A DNA stretch of 64,000 nucleotides from Mesorhizobium sp. WSM3626 (GTDB lineage: Bacteria > Pseudomonadota > Alphaproteobacteria > Rhizobiales > Rhizobiaceae): the NCBI RefSeq assembly GCF_000513935.1, contig NZ_AZUY01000020.1, forward strand, positions 29,918 through 93,917, written 5' to 3'. The translations under genes and the position numbers were made by a program. Shown one piece after another: positions 1 through 7,462 of the stretch. The notes below the pieces were generated by a model. The model did not search any database, was not told where the DNA came from, and was given only the letters and a program-made list of their open reading frames with translations. How positions within the stretch are numbered: position 1 is the first letter of the stretch; each line of letters begins with the position of its first letter.

Positions 1-69
1 TCCAGGGAACGCCAACGTCTCACTTCGCTGGAACACCCCTCAACCGTCTCGGCGCTACGCGCCGATCCA

Positions 70-92
70 CCTTCTCCCACAAGGGGAGAAGG
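70..92. repeat. Short intergenic palindrome
   Basis: Arms of nine bases (ccttctccc / gggagaagg) surround a short loop just upstream of the first gene. It resembles the C/G-run hairpins found between genes elsewhere in this window (28309, 46737, 55786). There is no T-run, so a terminator is unlikely. Confidence 0.5.
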
Positions 93-127
93 AGTCACCA
101 AGGCCGAGCCACGGGAGTTCTGTATCC

Positions 128-772
128 ATGACCACCTTCCTCTTCGACGGCCACGACACCGCTCCCGTCACCATCCTGCTTGCCCATGGCGCCGGCGCCT
201 CGATGGATTCGCCCTCGATGACCGCCGCCGCCAAGGCATTCGCCGCCGTGGGCTTCCAGGTCGCGCGCTTTGAATTCCACTACATGGCGGCCCGCCGTTA
301 TGGCCAGCGCAAGCCGCCGCCGCGCGCCGAGACGGTGAACCCGGAATACATCAAGGCGATCGCCGACCTCAGGGGCAAGGGCGTTTCGGGCAAGCTCATC
401 ATCGGCGGCAAGTCGATGGGCGGGCGCGTCGCTTCCATGGTCGCCGACGAGATGGCTTCCAAGGGGGAGATATCGGGGCTGGTCTGCCTGGGCTATCCCT
501 TCCATCCGCCTGGCAAGCCCGAGCAATTGCGGACAAAACATCTCGCCGGGCTGAAGACGCCGACGCTGATTTTTCAAGGGACGCGCGACGAGTTCGGCAC
601 GAAGGACGAGGTCGCGACCTACGGCCTTTCCGATGCGATCGAAGTGATCTGGCTTGAGGACGGCGACCATGATCTCAAGCCGCGCAAGAGCATTTCGGGC
701 TTCTCGACTGCGGATCATCTGACGACGCTGGCGGAGACGGTGAAGGCGTGGGTGGGCAGGATCGCCCCCTGA
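128..772 (+). CDS. Alpha/beta hydrolase, dienelactone-hydrolase/Tex30-like family
   Basis: A 214-residue soluble alpha/beta hydrolase with no signal peptide. The oxyanion-type HGAGA stretch is at residues 20-24, the nucleophile elbow GKSMGG has Ser96, and the remaining triad is probably Asp154 (GTRDEFG) and His181 (DGDHD). Family members are small serine hydrolases whose substrates are mostly unknown, so no reaction is assigned. The gene ends six bases before the exonuclease III start, so the two are probably co-transcribed. The ATG is preceded by GGGAG at a slightly long distance. Confidence 0.85.
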   Translation: MTTFLFDGHDTAPVTILLAHGAGASMDSPSMTAAAKAFAAVGFQVARFEFHYMAARRYGQRKPPPRAETVNPEYIKAIADLRGKGVSGKLIIGGKSMGGRVASMVADEMASKGEISGLVCLGYPFHPPGKPEQLRTKHLAGLKTPTLIFQGTRDEFGTKDEVATYGLSDAIEVIWLEDGDHDLKPRKSISGFSTADHLTTLAETVKAWVGRIAP

Positions 773-778
773 TCCCCG

Positions 779-1549
779 ATGAAGATCGCCAGCTTCAACA
801 TCAACAACATCAACAGCCGGCTGGACAATCTGCTGGCGTGGCTCGCCACCGCAAAACCCGATGTCGTCTGCCTGCAGGAATTGAAGGCGCGCGACACGCA
901 GTTTCCGCGTACCGCGCTTGCCTATGCCGGCTATGGGGCGGTGTGGAAGGGCGAGCCGACCTGGAACGGCGTCGCCATACTCGCGCGCGGTGCCGAGCCG
1001 GTGCTGACCCGCGATGCCTTGCCCGGCGACGATGCCGACCGGCAGAGCCGCTATATCGAGGCGGCGGTGAACGGCATCGTTATCGCCTGTCTCTATGCGC
1101 CGAACGGCAATCCGCAGCCGGGGCCGAAATTCACCTACAAACTCGCCTGGCACGCGCGGCTGGAGGCGCATGCCGAACAGCTTCTCGAAACCGGTCTGCC
1201 TGTGGTGCTGGCCGGCGACTACAACATCGTGCCCGAGCCGCGCGACATCTACGCCACCCGCTCCTATGACGACAACGCGCTGGTGCAGCCGCAAAGTCGC
1301 GCTGCCTTCGCCGCGCTGCTGGAACAAGGCTGGACCGATGCGTTACGGAAGAAATATCCGAAGGAGACGCTCTACACCTTCTGGGATTACCGCCGGAACC
1401 GCTGGCAGCGCGACGCCGGCCTGCGGCTCGATCATATCCTGCTGTCGAAGACGCTCGTGCGCCGGCTGAAGGGAGCGGGCATAGACCGCGACGTGCGCGG
1501 GCAGGACGGCGCCAGCGACCACGCGCCGGTCTGGGTGGAACTGGGGTGA
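779..1549 (+). CDS. xthA: Exodeoxyribonuclease III
   Basis: A 256-residue endonuclease/exonuclease/phosphatase-fold protein of the exonuclease III family, which cleaves abasic sites and removes 3' blocking groups in base-excision repair. The start MKIASFNINN, the metal-binding Glu34 in CLQELK, the AGDYNIVPEP segment and the C-terminal SDHAPV (Asp247, His248) are the expected family motifs, and the length fits. It follows the hydrolase gene after six bases. The GATGAAGATC context of the start overlaps the end of the upstream gene's spacer, and no separate promoter is evident. Confidence 0.93.
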   Translation: MKIASFNINNINSRLDNLLAWLATAKPDVVCLQELKARDTQFPRTALAYAGYGAVWKGEPTWNGVAILARGAEPVLTRDALPGDDADRQSRYIEAAVNGIVIACLYAPNGNPQPGPKFTYKLAWHARLEAHAEQLLETGLPVVLAGDYNIVPEPRDIYATRSYDDNALVQPQSRAAFAALLEQGWTDALRKKYPKETLYTFWDYRRNRWQRDAGLRLDHILLSKTLVRRLKGAGIDRDVRGQDGASDHAPVWVELG

Positions 1550-2298
1550 GGGGCTTTCCGGCCGCTGATCATCCTTTTCGTCACTCCTCACGGCCGCAAG
1601 CAACCCTTTTCCGCAAGTCATCTCTCGCGCTAAGCTGGCGGCCCAGCGGGCTGGCAGCAAAGCCGTGACACCCAGGCGCTTGCCATGGTCGGCGCGGACG
1701 GGGGGGCGCATTGTTGGGGTGTGCTCGGCGCCCGCGCCAACCAGGGCGGCTCGTACCGCCGCAACAACTTTATCGCACATCCCCTAGACGTCCGAAACTT
1801 CCGCGAAAGCGGAATAGGCAGGGGCTGCAAGGCCCTGCATTCTAGCCGGGCACAATCGGCCAATCATCAGGCGGCATTGCGAGCATGGCGATGACGCGCG
1901 ATGGCAAAGGGCCGGCGCCTCTGGACCGACCGGCGCGCGTTGCCTGCGCGTCGCGGATCGAACCATCCGGTTTCTCTTGTAGGACCAAGGTCTTGGGTGG
2001 TGCGCGCAAAAGTCCGAGGGGCCCTGTTCGGTTCCGGCAATGTCCATTGGATGTTCCGCTATTTCATCCAATCGAGATATAATCATGCGGCCTTACAGCG
2101 GGGTTGAGAAGGGGCAAAAGCCTGGTCGAACGGCCATGAACTGGTGACCCGTCCGGCAGGGAAGGCAAGCGCAAAATTCCAGCGAGAGCAGTTGCCAGTC
2201 AGCCTGCCCGACCGAAAGCTGGCAGTCGGTGAGGCCGTTTGTTTTGGGAGCGAAAAACTCGGCCCGCTCCACGCAGGCAGGCGCGCCTGGGCTTGCGG
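1550..2298. other. Intergenic region without a recognisable gene
   Basis: About 750 bases between convergent genes. Several short open frames exist on both strands, but none has a convincing ribosome binding site, family motif or codon pattern. No tRNA-like cloverleaf or rho-independent terminator was recognised. A decayed gene or an unannotated small RNA cannot be excluded. Confidence 0.5.
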
Positions 2299-3039
2299 TC
2301 AGCCCAGCCACCACCACAATGCCGCGATCACCGCCGCGATGGCAGCCACCGTCAGTCCCAGCATGATGTAGGAGCCCCTGATGATGTCGCGGATGATCTT
2401 CTTGATCGTTTCGCGGTCGTTCAGGTTTGGGAAGGGTTCGTTCGGCTGCGCCACGTCGAGAAAATGGCAGAGCGGAGCCCAGCCCTCACTGACCTTGAAC
2501 ACCAGCAGCTTTTCCGGCGGCACGGCTGCCTTCACTTCGTCGACATAGGCATTGTAGCGGGCAACCGCCCTATCCCGGTCGCCCATGACACCGGCCAATG
2601 TGCGGCCCCAGATGAGCTTGCGCGACATGTCGCCGAACTTCCGGCCGAACGGGGTGAGCCATTCCAGGATCTTGAACTGCCACAGGTTCTCGGTGAAGTA
2701 GATGGTGTCGATCGTGCTTTCGTACCACGCCTCGGCGCCGCGTGGGTGCAATGTCAGCAGCACCTTGGCGTCGGGGTAGGCCACCATCAGTTCGCGCCAC
2801 ACGCAGCAGCCTGGATTGTCGACCGTGGCGGTGTAATTGGCGAACACCTTGCCCCAGTCCTGCTGCGAACCGGGCGGGCTGTTGGCCACCTTGCGCCAGA
2901 AATCGAGATGGCCTGTGTTGGCCTTGTTCATGATCACTTCCTGCATGTGATAGCAGGGCAGGCCGAGCTTGTTCAACGCGGCAAAGGTCGACCATGTGCC
3001 GGTGCGGCCGAAACCGGCCCCAATCAATTTGAGCGTCAT
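2299..3039 (-). CDS. Sulfotransferase family protein (Sulfotransfer_4-like), C-terminal membrane anchor
   Basis: A 246-residue protein beginning MTLKLIGAGFGRTGT, where the GxGRTGT loop is the 5'-phosphosulfate-binding motif of PAPS-dependent sulfotransferases. The following CYHMQEV and the W-rich region are typical of the small bacterial Sulfotransfer_4 family. Residues about 222-246 form a hydrophobic helix ending WWWLG, suggesting a tail anchor in the inner membrane. An upstream in-frame extension exists, but the homologous part starts at the chosen ATG. A run of ten G on the coding strand lies a few bases upstream of that start. The acceptor substrate is unknown. Confidence 0.85.
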   Translation of the reverse strand: MTLKLIGAGFGRTGTWSTFAALNKLGLPCYHMQEVIMNKANTGHLDFWRKVANSPPGSQQDWGKVFANYTATVDNPGCCVWRELMVAYPDAKVLLTLHPRGAEAWYESTIDTIYFTENLWQFKILEWLTPFGRKFGDMSRKLIWGRTLAGVMGDRDRAVARYNAYVDEVKAAVPPEKLLVFKVSEGWAPLCHFLDVAQPNEPFPNLNDRETIKKIIRDIIRGSYIMLGLTVAAIAAVIAALWWWLG

Positions 3040-3257
3040 TCCCAATTCCCCCCCCCCGGACTTCTTTTCCCGACTACCGTGGTCCGTGAGCATCAAACTG
3101 CTCCTGCCAGCGCTACCGTGCAAGAAATTTCTAAGGGGATGTCGAGCCGGGCAGCGCGTACTTGCGTAGTTGCTAAAATAATGAAAGCCTGTGCGCGGAT
3201 GGAGATTTGGGCAGGGAGTCGCCCGGACCGGGACGGGTTCGGCGATCTTGAAGGTCG

Positions 3258-3503
3258 ATGTATTTTGGGCCATTTCTCGTCGGAATGTCGGCGACCACGA
3301 TCCTTGTCGCGGTCTGGACCTATATTGCTACCGGTTCCTTGTGGGAGGCGCTTGCCTGGACAGCGGTGGTCCTGGTCGTCCTGCAGGTCGGCTACTTCGT
3401 GCTCGTCCTGGGGCTAATCTACAGGCGCGCACAAGACACCGCGATGGGCCAGGATGCAGTCAACCCGGTGCCGCCGTTACACCGGGACGGCGTCCGGCAT
3501 TAA
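3258..3503 (+). CDS. Exopolysaccharide production repressor-like (SyrA/ExoX family) membrane peptide
   Basis: An 81-residue protein with two hydrophobic helices (about residues 5-28 and 30-52) followed by a short polar tail. The pattern MYF..FLVGMSATT..V..WTYIATGS, then W, then VLVVLQVGYF, is that of rhizobial SyrA/ExoX-type small inner-membrane proteins that modulate exopolysaccharide synthesis. No exo genes are adjacent, so the role is inferred from family only. AAGGTCG lies just before the ATG. The gene is divergent from the sulfotransferase. Confidence 0.7.
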   Translation: MYFGPFLVGMSATTILVAVWTYIATGSLWEALAWTAVVLVVLQVGYFVLVLGLIYRRAQDTAMGQDAVNPVPPLHRDGVRH

Positions 3504-3628
3504 CGGCGCCACCCGCGGCTCGCGTCCCTCCGCCCCCGGGAGAATCTCAGGGCCTTGCTGGCCAGCGTATTCAGCATCGCGCAGAATTCGCCCGCGGCGC
3601 ACTTCCGGTAAATCGCGGCGGCCACGGT

Positions 3629-3653
3629 GGAACGAAGCCGCGGCGCGTGCGTT
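3629..3653 (+). promoter_or_regulatory. EcfG/RpoE2-type general-stress promoter for the candidate sRNA
   Basis: An exact GGAAC-N16-CGTT match to the consensus known for rhizobial EcfG/RpoE2 sigma factors. A structured transcript ending in a rho-independent terminator follows at once (3661-3734). Confidence 0.6.
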
Positions 3654-3660
3654 TTCCTAC

Positions 3661-3734
3661 CTCGATCGGTGAGGCGCCACCTCCACCGGTCCGTTGGAGG
3701 CCCGCTCCTGCTCCCGGCAGGGCGGGCCTTTTTT
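3661..3734 (+). ncRNA. Candidate stress-induced small RNA (about 75 nt)
   Basis: No protein fits here, but the segment has the parts of an sRNA gene. An exact EcfG-type promoter ends at 3653. Next comes a hairpin at about 3667-3688 (CGGTGAGG / CCTCCACCG arms with one bulge), or alternatively a CCTCCA/TGGAGG hairpin. Last is a strong terminator hairpin with six T. The C-rich segment CCACCTCCACC could pair with G-rich ribosome binding sites. The two-hairpin design under a general-stress promoter recalls GsrN of Caulobacter, but homology is not claimed. The transcript start is inferred from promoter spacing. Confidence 0.5.
3698..3734 (+). terminator. Rho-independent terminator
   Basis: An 8-bp stem AGGCCCGC/GCGGGCCT continues, after one bulged T, into CCTGC/GCAGG around a TCCCG loop, and is followed by TTTTTT. 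It is almost 200 bases past the nearest coding sequence, which supports its belonging to the sRNA. Confidence 0.75.
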
Positions 3735-3753
3735 GGAGGCGAGGTAAAGCATG

Positions 3754-3778
3754 GGAACGACACCCCTCGCTATACGTT
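3754..3778 (+). promoter_or_regulatory. EcfG/RpoE2-type general-stress promoter
   Basis: A second exact GGAAC-N16-CGTT match, 20 bases past the sRNA terminator. The first start codon with a nearby Shine-Dalgarno-like GGAG is at 3808. Confidence 0.55.
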
Positions 3779-3807
3779 AGTTGTTGCCAAGGCGGTGTAC
3801 GGAGCGA

Positions 3808-3915
3808 ATGGCCCGAAAAACAGGCGTCATTTCTTTCCTTTGCAGGGCGATATGCCTTGATTGTTCCGCAATACAGAAGAAGTTTTGTCAAAGATGCAAA
3901 GCATGCGAGTGCTGA
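3808..3915 (+). CDS. Possible cysteine-rich micropeptide (35 aa)
   Basis: ATG at 3808 follows CGGAG by a few bases and lies about 30 bases past the exact EcfG-type promoter at 3754. The 35-residue product has seven cysteines (positions 12, 16, 19, 27, 30, 33 and 35) in CxxxCxxC and CxxCxxCxC arrangements, which would suit metal or redox chemistry. No family is recognised. It may be a chance frame, with the real product an untranslated RNA. The call rests on promoter and RBS position plus composition. Confidence 0.3.
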   Translation: MARKTGVISFLCRAICLDCSAIQKKFCQRCKACEC

Positions 3916-3989
3916 TATCTTCACTTATATTTGTAACAAAATGTGGCTTATTGTTGGTTAGGCGCCACATTTATTTCACAAGCAGACAT

Positions 3990-4014
3990 GGAACCTCCGA
4001 CTTGCGTGAGAGTT
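3990..4014 (+). promoter_or_regulatory. EcfG-like promoter upstream of the DUF1236 gene
   Basis: GGAAC-N16-AGTT, one base off the consensus -10 element, 40 bases before the start codon of the DUF1236 gene. Confidence 0.4.
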
Positions 4015-4054
4015 TCCCTCCAGGCGGAGCGAATAGCCAATCATGGAGGTTGTC

Positions 4055-4354
4055 ATGAAACATTATCTCACGAGTGCTGCGGCTGCGATCGTCCTGCTGG
4101 GCGGCGCCGGCGCGGCTCTGGCGGACACCATCGTGGTCCAGCCGGAACAGGAGACGGTCGTTCGCGAATATATCAAGAGGGAGCCGTTGGCGTCGGTGAA
4201 CCTTCTGGGCGTCGAACTCAAGCTCGGCTCCTCTGTGCCGGACAAGGTCGAACTGCGTGAAGTACCCAACGTCAGGTATCGCGTCGCGGTGATCAATGAT
4301 CAGACCGTGCTGGTGGATCCCGACACCCGTCAGATCGTGGAAGTTCTTCACTGA
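4055..4354 (+). CDS. DUF1236 domain exported protein
   Basis: A 99-residue protein with a Sec signal peptide (MKHYLTSAAAAIVLL, cleavage probably after ALA near residue 24) and one DUF1236 unit. The conserved features are YIKREPLASV, the LGSSVPDKVELREVP block and the YRVAVINDQTVLVDP...IVEVL end. The ATG at 4055 is preferred over the in-frame ATG at 4043 because GGAGG lies five bases before it. DUF1236 proteins are rhizobial periplasmic proteins of unknown function. An EcfG-like promoter upstream suggests stress induction. A strong terminator follows. Confidence 0.8.
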   Translation: MKHYLTSAAAAIVLLGGAGAALADTIVVQPEQETVVREYIKREPLASVNLLGVELKLGSSVPDKVELREVPNVRYRVAVINDQTVLVDPDTRQIVEVLH

Positions 4355-4379
4355 TCCGTCTCATGCATCAAGCAAAAAG

Positions 4380-4413
4380 CCCATCACCGGTTTAACGCCG
4401 GTGATGGGTTTTT
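4380..4413 (+). terminator. Rho-independent terminator
   Basis: A perfect 11-bp stem (CCCATCACCGG / CCGGTGATGGG) with a 7-base loop and TTTTT. An A-run on the left side means it could also serve the converging GST gene on the minus strand. Confidence 0.9.
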
Positions 4414-4431
4414 GACGGAGCTTTCCTGAAT

Positions 4432-5298
4432 CTACTCGGCGGCGAGCCTGTCCTGCGTCCTGGTGTCGAAATCACTGGCGTCATGGCGTTCGTGCAGCTG
4501 CATGGCCGGTTCGCCGAAGGCGCGGTTGACCATGCGGCCACGCTTTACCGCGGGTCGTTCGTCGATCGCCTTCGCCCAGCGCTGCACGTTTTTATACTCG
4601 TGCACCGACAGGAAGGTGGCGGAATCATTATACTGCCGGCCGAGCGCCAGCCCGCCATACCAGGGCCAGACCGCCATGTCGGCGATGGTGTAATCCTTGC
4701 CGCCAAGATATTCCGTTTCGGCCAGACGGCGGTCGAGAACGTCCATCTGGCGCTTCACCTCCATCGAGAAGCGGTCGATGGCATATTCGATCTTTTCCGG
4801 TGCATAGGCGTAGAAATGGCCGAAGCCGCCGCCGAGATAGGGGGCCGAGCCCATCTGCCAGAACAGCCAGGATAGCACTTCCGCCCGCGCCGGCTGCTCG
4901 GCCGGCAGGAATTCGCCGAATTTCTCGGCGAGATAGACCAGGATCGAGCCGGATTCGAAGACGCGCACCGGGGACTTGCCGCTGTGGTCCATCAGCGCCG
5001 GGATCTTGGAATTGGGGTTGACCTCGACAAAGCCGCTGCCAAACTGGTCGCCATCGTTGATGCGGATCAGCCATGCATCGTATTCGGCGCCCTTGTGGCC
5101 AAGCGCCAGGAGCTCTTCGAGCATCACCGTCACCTTGACGCCGTTTGGCGTCGCCAGCGAATAAAGCTGCAGCGGGTGCTTGCCGACCGGCAGTTCCTTG
5201 TCGTGCGTCGGTCCGGCGATCGGCCGGTTGATACTGGCAAAGGCGCCACCATTGCCCTTGTTCCAGATCCATACTTTCGGCGGGGTATATTCGGTCAT
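4432..5298 (-). CDS. yghU: Glutathione S-transferase-like disulfide-bond oxidoreductase, YghU type
   Basis: A 288-residue GST-fold protein of the Nu-class YghU type, which uses glutathione for disulfide reduction. The N-terminal YTPPKVWIW, the LYSLATPNGVKVTVMLEEL thioredoxin-fold start, the NPNSKIPAL segment, FESGSILVYLAEK and the C-terminal DYTIADMAVWPW are typical. The start MTEYTPP at 5298 was chosen over an upstream in-frame start because family proteins begin there. It is a cytoplasmic protein, convergent with the DUF1236 gene and separated by a bidirectional terminator. Confidence 0.88.
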   Translation of the reverse strand: MTEYTPPKVWIWNKGNGGAFASINRPIAGPTHDKELPVGKHPLQLYSLATPNGVKVTVMLEELLALGHKGAEYDAWLIRINDGDQFGSGFVEVNPNSKIPALMDHSGKSPVRVFESGSILVYLAEKFGEFLPAEQPARAEVLSWLFWQMGSAPYLGGGFGHFYAYAPEKIEYAIDRFSMEVKRQMDVLDRRLAETEYLGGKDYTIADMAVWPWYGGLALGRQYNDSATFLSVHEYKNVQRWAKAIDERPAVKRGRMVNRAFGEPAMQLHERHDASDFDTRTQDRLAAE

Positions 5299-5546
5299 GT
5301 CGGCTCTCGTATCGTGGGAGGATGGCAGGTCACCCATAGCTAGGGCTGCGGAGAGGGAAGTTCAACTTGTGTTGAACTATTGTCAATGCGGGGCGCGACG
5401 CATCGCCCGCCGGGCGTTCGAAATACGAAAAGCCAAGCAGTTGGCTTTTCCTGCCCAATCGCCACCGTTTCTCACCCCTTGCAGCATCTCCCCCGTGGCA
5501 TACCTATAGAAGAAGCCGCCAGGCATTCGCATCGCAGGACAAAATC

Positions 5547-6452
5547 ATGATCATCAATCCCAATCCGCGTTCCGTCGTTGCCGTGCGGGCGACCGTTCCG
5601 GAGGATGCCTTCACGGCCGGGGCACTGGGCACGCTCAGGGAAGGCAGCGGCGTCGTCATCCGCAATGACGGGCTGGTGCTGACCATCGGCTATCTCATCA
5701 CAGAGGCGGAGGAGGTCTGGCTGACCTCGCATGACGGCCGCGTCATCCCCGCTCACGCGCTCGCCTACGACCAGGAATCGGGCTTCGGCCTCGTTCAGGC
5801 GCTGGCGCCGACCGGTCTGCCGGCCGTGGCGCTGGGTGATGCCGGTAAGGCCAGGATCGGCGACGCGGTGGTGCTTGCCGACGGCATTGGCCGGGCGGTC
5901 GAGGCCAAGATCGTCACCAAGCAGGAATTCGCCGGCTATTGGGAGTATCTGCTCGACGAAGCGATCTTCATCGCGCCGGCGCATCCGTCCTGGGGCGGCG
6001 CGCCATTGTTCAACGCCGAGGGCGCGCTGCTCGGGATCGGTTCGCTGCGCTTGCAGATGAGCCGCGCCGGTGAGGTTGCCGATATCAACATGGTGGTGCC
6101 GATCGACCTGTTGCCGCCGATCCTCGACGACCTGCTGACGCGTGGCCACGTGGCCAAGCCGCCGCGCCCGTGGCTCGGCGCGCTGTCGGCCGAAAGCGAC
6201 GGCAAGGTGGTGGTGATGAGCGTGACCGAGGGCGGCCCGGCGGCCAAGGCCGGCCTGCGCGAAGGCGACGTCATTTCCGAGGTCCGCGACGGTGCGGTCG
6301 ACGGGCTCGCCGATTTCTATCGCAAGCTTTGGGAAAGCGGCTCGGCCGGTGCCGAGATCCCGATGCGGGTGGTCCGCGACGGCCGCGAGACCTGGCTGCG
6401 CGTCAAGTCCGCCGACCGCGGCAGTTTCCTGAAAAAGCCGCAGCTGCAGTAG
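5547..6452 (+). CDS. HtrA/DegP-like S1C protein with all three catalytic residues replaced, plus PDZ domain
   Basis: A 301-residue protein with a trypsin-like (S1C) domain at about residues 10-195 and a PDZ domain at about 205-290. Alignment by eye to DegP puts Tyr49 where the catalytic His should be (VLTIGYLI for VVTNNHVV), Gly79 for Asp (SGFGLVQA for SDIALIQI) and Trp149 for the nucleophile Ser (PSWGGAPL for GNSGGAL). No signal peptide is visible. It is therefore probably a non-proteolytic scaffold or substrate-binding protein. It sits 22 bases before a LysR gene on the same strand. It could be mistaken for an active periplasmic protease in automatic annotation. Confidence 0.8.
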   Translation: MIINPNPRSVVAVRATVPEDAFTAGALGTLREGSGVVIRNDGLVLTIGYLITEAEEVWLTSHDGRVIPAHALAYDQESGFGLVQALAPTGLPAVALGDAGKARIGDAVVLADGIGRAVEAKIVTKQEFAGYWEYLLDEAIFIAPAHPSWGGAPLFNAEGALLGIGSLRLQMSRAGEVADINMVVPIDLLPPILDDLLTRGHVAKPPRPWLGALSAESDGKVVVMSVTEGGPAAKAGLREGDVISEVRDGAVDGLADFYRKLWESGSAGAEIPMRVVRDGRETWLRVKSADRGSFLKKPQLQ

Positions 6453-6474
6453 GCCCGGCGATTTCGGCCAGCCC

Positions 6475-7461
6475 ATGCATCCAAGACTGCTCAAGACCTT
6501 CCTCGCAGTGGCGCGCAGCCGCAACATCACGCGCGCCGCCGAGATGATTCATCTCGCCCAATCGAGCGTCAGCGACCAGGTCCAGTCGTTGGAGGCCGAG
6601 TTGGGGGCTGCCTTGTTCACACGCTCGAAATCAGGGCTGGAGTTGACGCCGGCGGGGCTGGCGCTGAGGCCCATCGCCGAAGAGCTGCTGCGGCTGGACG
6701 GCGAGGCGCGTGCCGCCGTTCAGGCGGCGTCTGGCCAGACCAGCGGCGTTCTGACCATCGGTGCGCTGGAGACGATCGCCTCGGCCCGCCTGGCGCCCTG
6801 GCTGCCGGGGTTCCAGGCCAGTCACCCCGACATCGCCGTCCGGATGAAGGTGACCGACAGCGGCACGCTGCTGCGCCAGCTGGAGGACGGCGACATCGAT
6901 GTCGCCTTCTGCTTCAATCGCCGCGATGTTCCAAATGGCGGCGTCGATCAACGCTTCGCCAGGTATACGATAGCGGCCGAGCCGTTGGTGCTGATCGCCG
7001 CGCCGGGGCAGAATCTGGTTCCGTGCGATCTGGCCGCCCTTGCCGCAAAACGTTTCGTGGCAACGGAGCCTGGATGCATCTACCGGCACATGTTCGACAC
7101 CGCCTTCGCCGAGGCGGGCATCGGAGCCTCGGGATTTGCCGCCGAAGTCGGCAGCATCGGCGCCATTGCCCGGCTGGTCGCGGCCGGCTCGGGGCTCGGC
7201 CTCGTTCCACGTCTGGCCGTCAGCGACGCGCTTCAGCGTGGTGAGCTGATCGAACTGCCATGGCCTGGGCGAGCGCAAGTGGCGCCGCTGACGATGATCT
7301 GGCGGCGCCGGCGCGTCCAGCCGCCGGCACTCCGGCACCTGCTTGCCGCCGCGCGCGACACACTGGCGCCGCCGCACTCCGGAACCGGCTCAGGATCTGA
7401 ATCGGCGAACCGCTCCAAGGCCTTGTTTCCAAACAATTCCGGGAAAGCCGTCGTCACCTAG
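6475..7461 (+). CDS. LysR family transcriptional regulator
   Basis: A 328-residue LysR-type regulator: winged HTH at about residues 3-60 (ITRAAEMIHLAQSSVSDQVQSLE core) and a periplasmic-binding-protein-like effector domain at about 90-295 (LTIGALETIASARLAPWLP). The C-terminal tail beyond residue 300 is low-complexity. It starts 22 bases after the HtrA-like gene and converges with an SDR gene whose stop is two bases away, so it may control either neighbour. The inducer is unknown. Confidence 0.9.
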   Translation: MHPRLLKTFLAVARSRNITRAAEMIHLAQSSVSDQVQSLEAELGAALFTRSKSGLELTPAGLALRPIAEELLRLDGEARAAVQAASGQTSGVLTIGALETIASARLAPWLPGFQASHPDIAVRMKVTDSGTLLRQLEDGDIDVAFCFNRRDVPNGGVDQRFARYTIAAEPLVLIAAPGQNLVPCDLAALAAKRFVATEPGCIYRHMFDTAFAEAGIGASGFAAEVGSIGAIARLVAAGSGLGLVPRLAVSDALQRGELIELPWPGRAQVAPLTMIWRRRRVQPPALRHLLAAARDTLAPPHSGTGSGSESANRSKALFPNNSGKAVVT

Positions 7462-7462
7462 T

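Noticed and set aside
95..1327. 410-codon minus-strand open frame over the hydrolase and xthA genes
   Set aside because: It is the antisense of two well-recognised genes; Arg/Gly/His-rich translation without a family match is typical of high-GC shadows.
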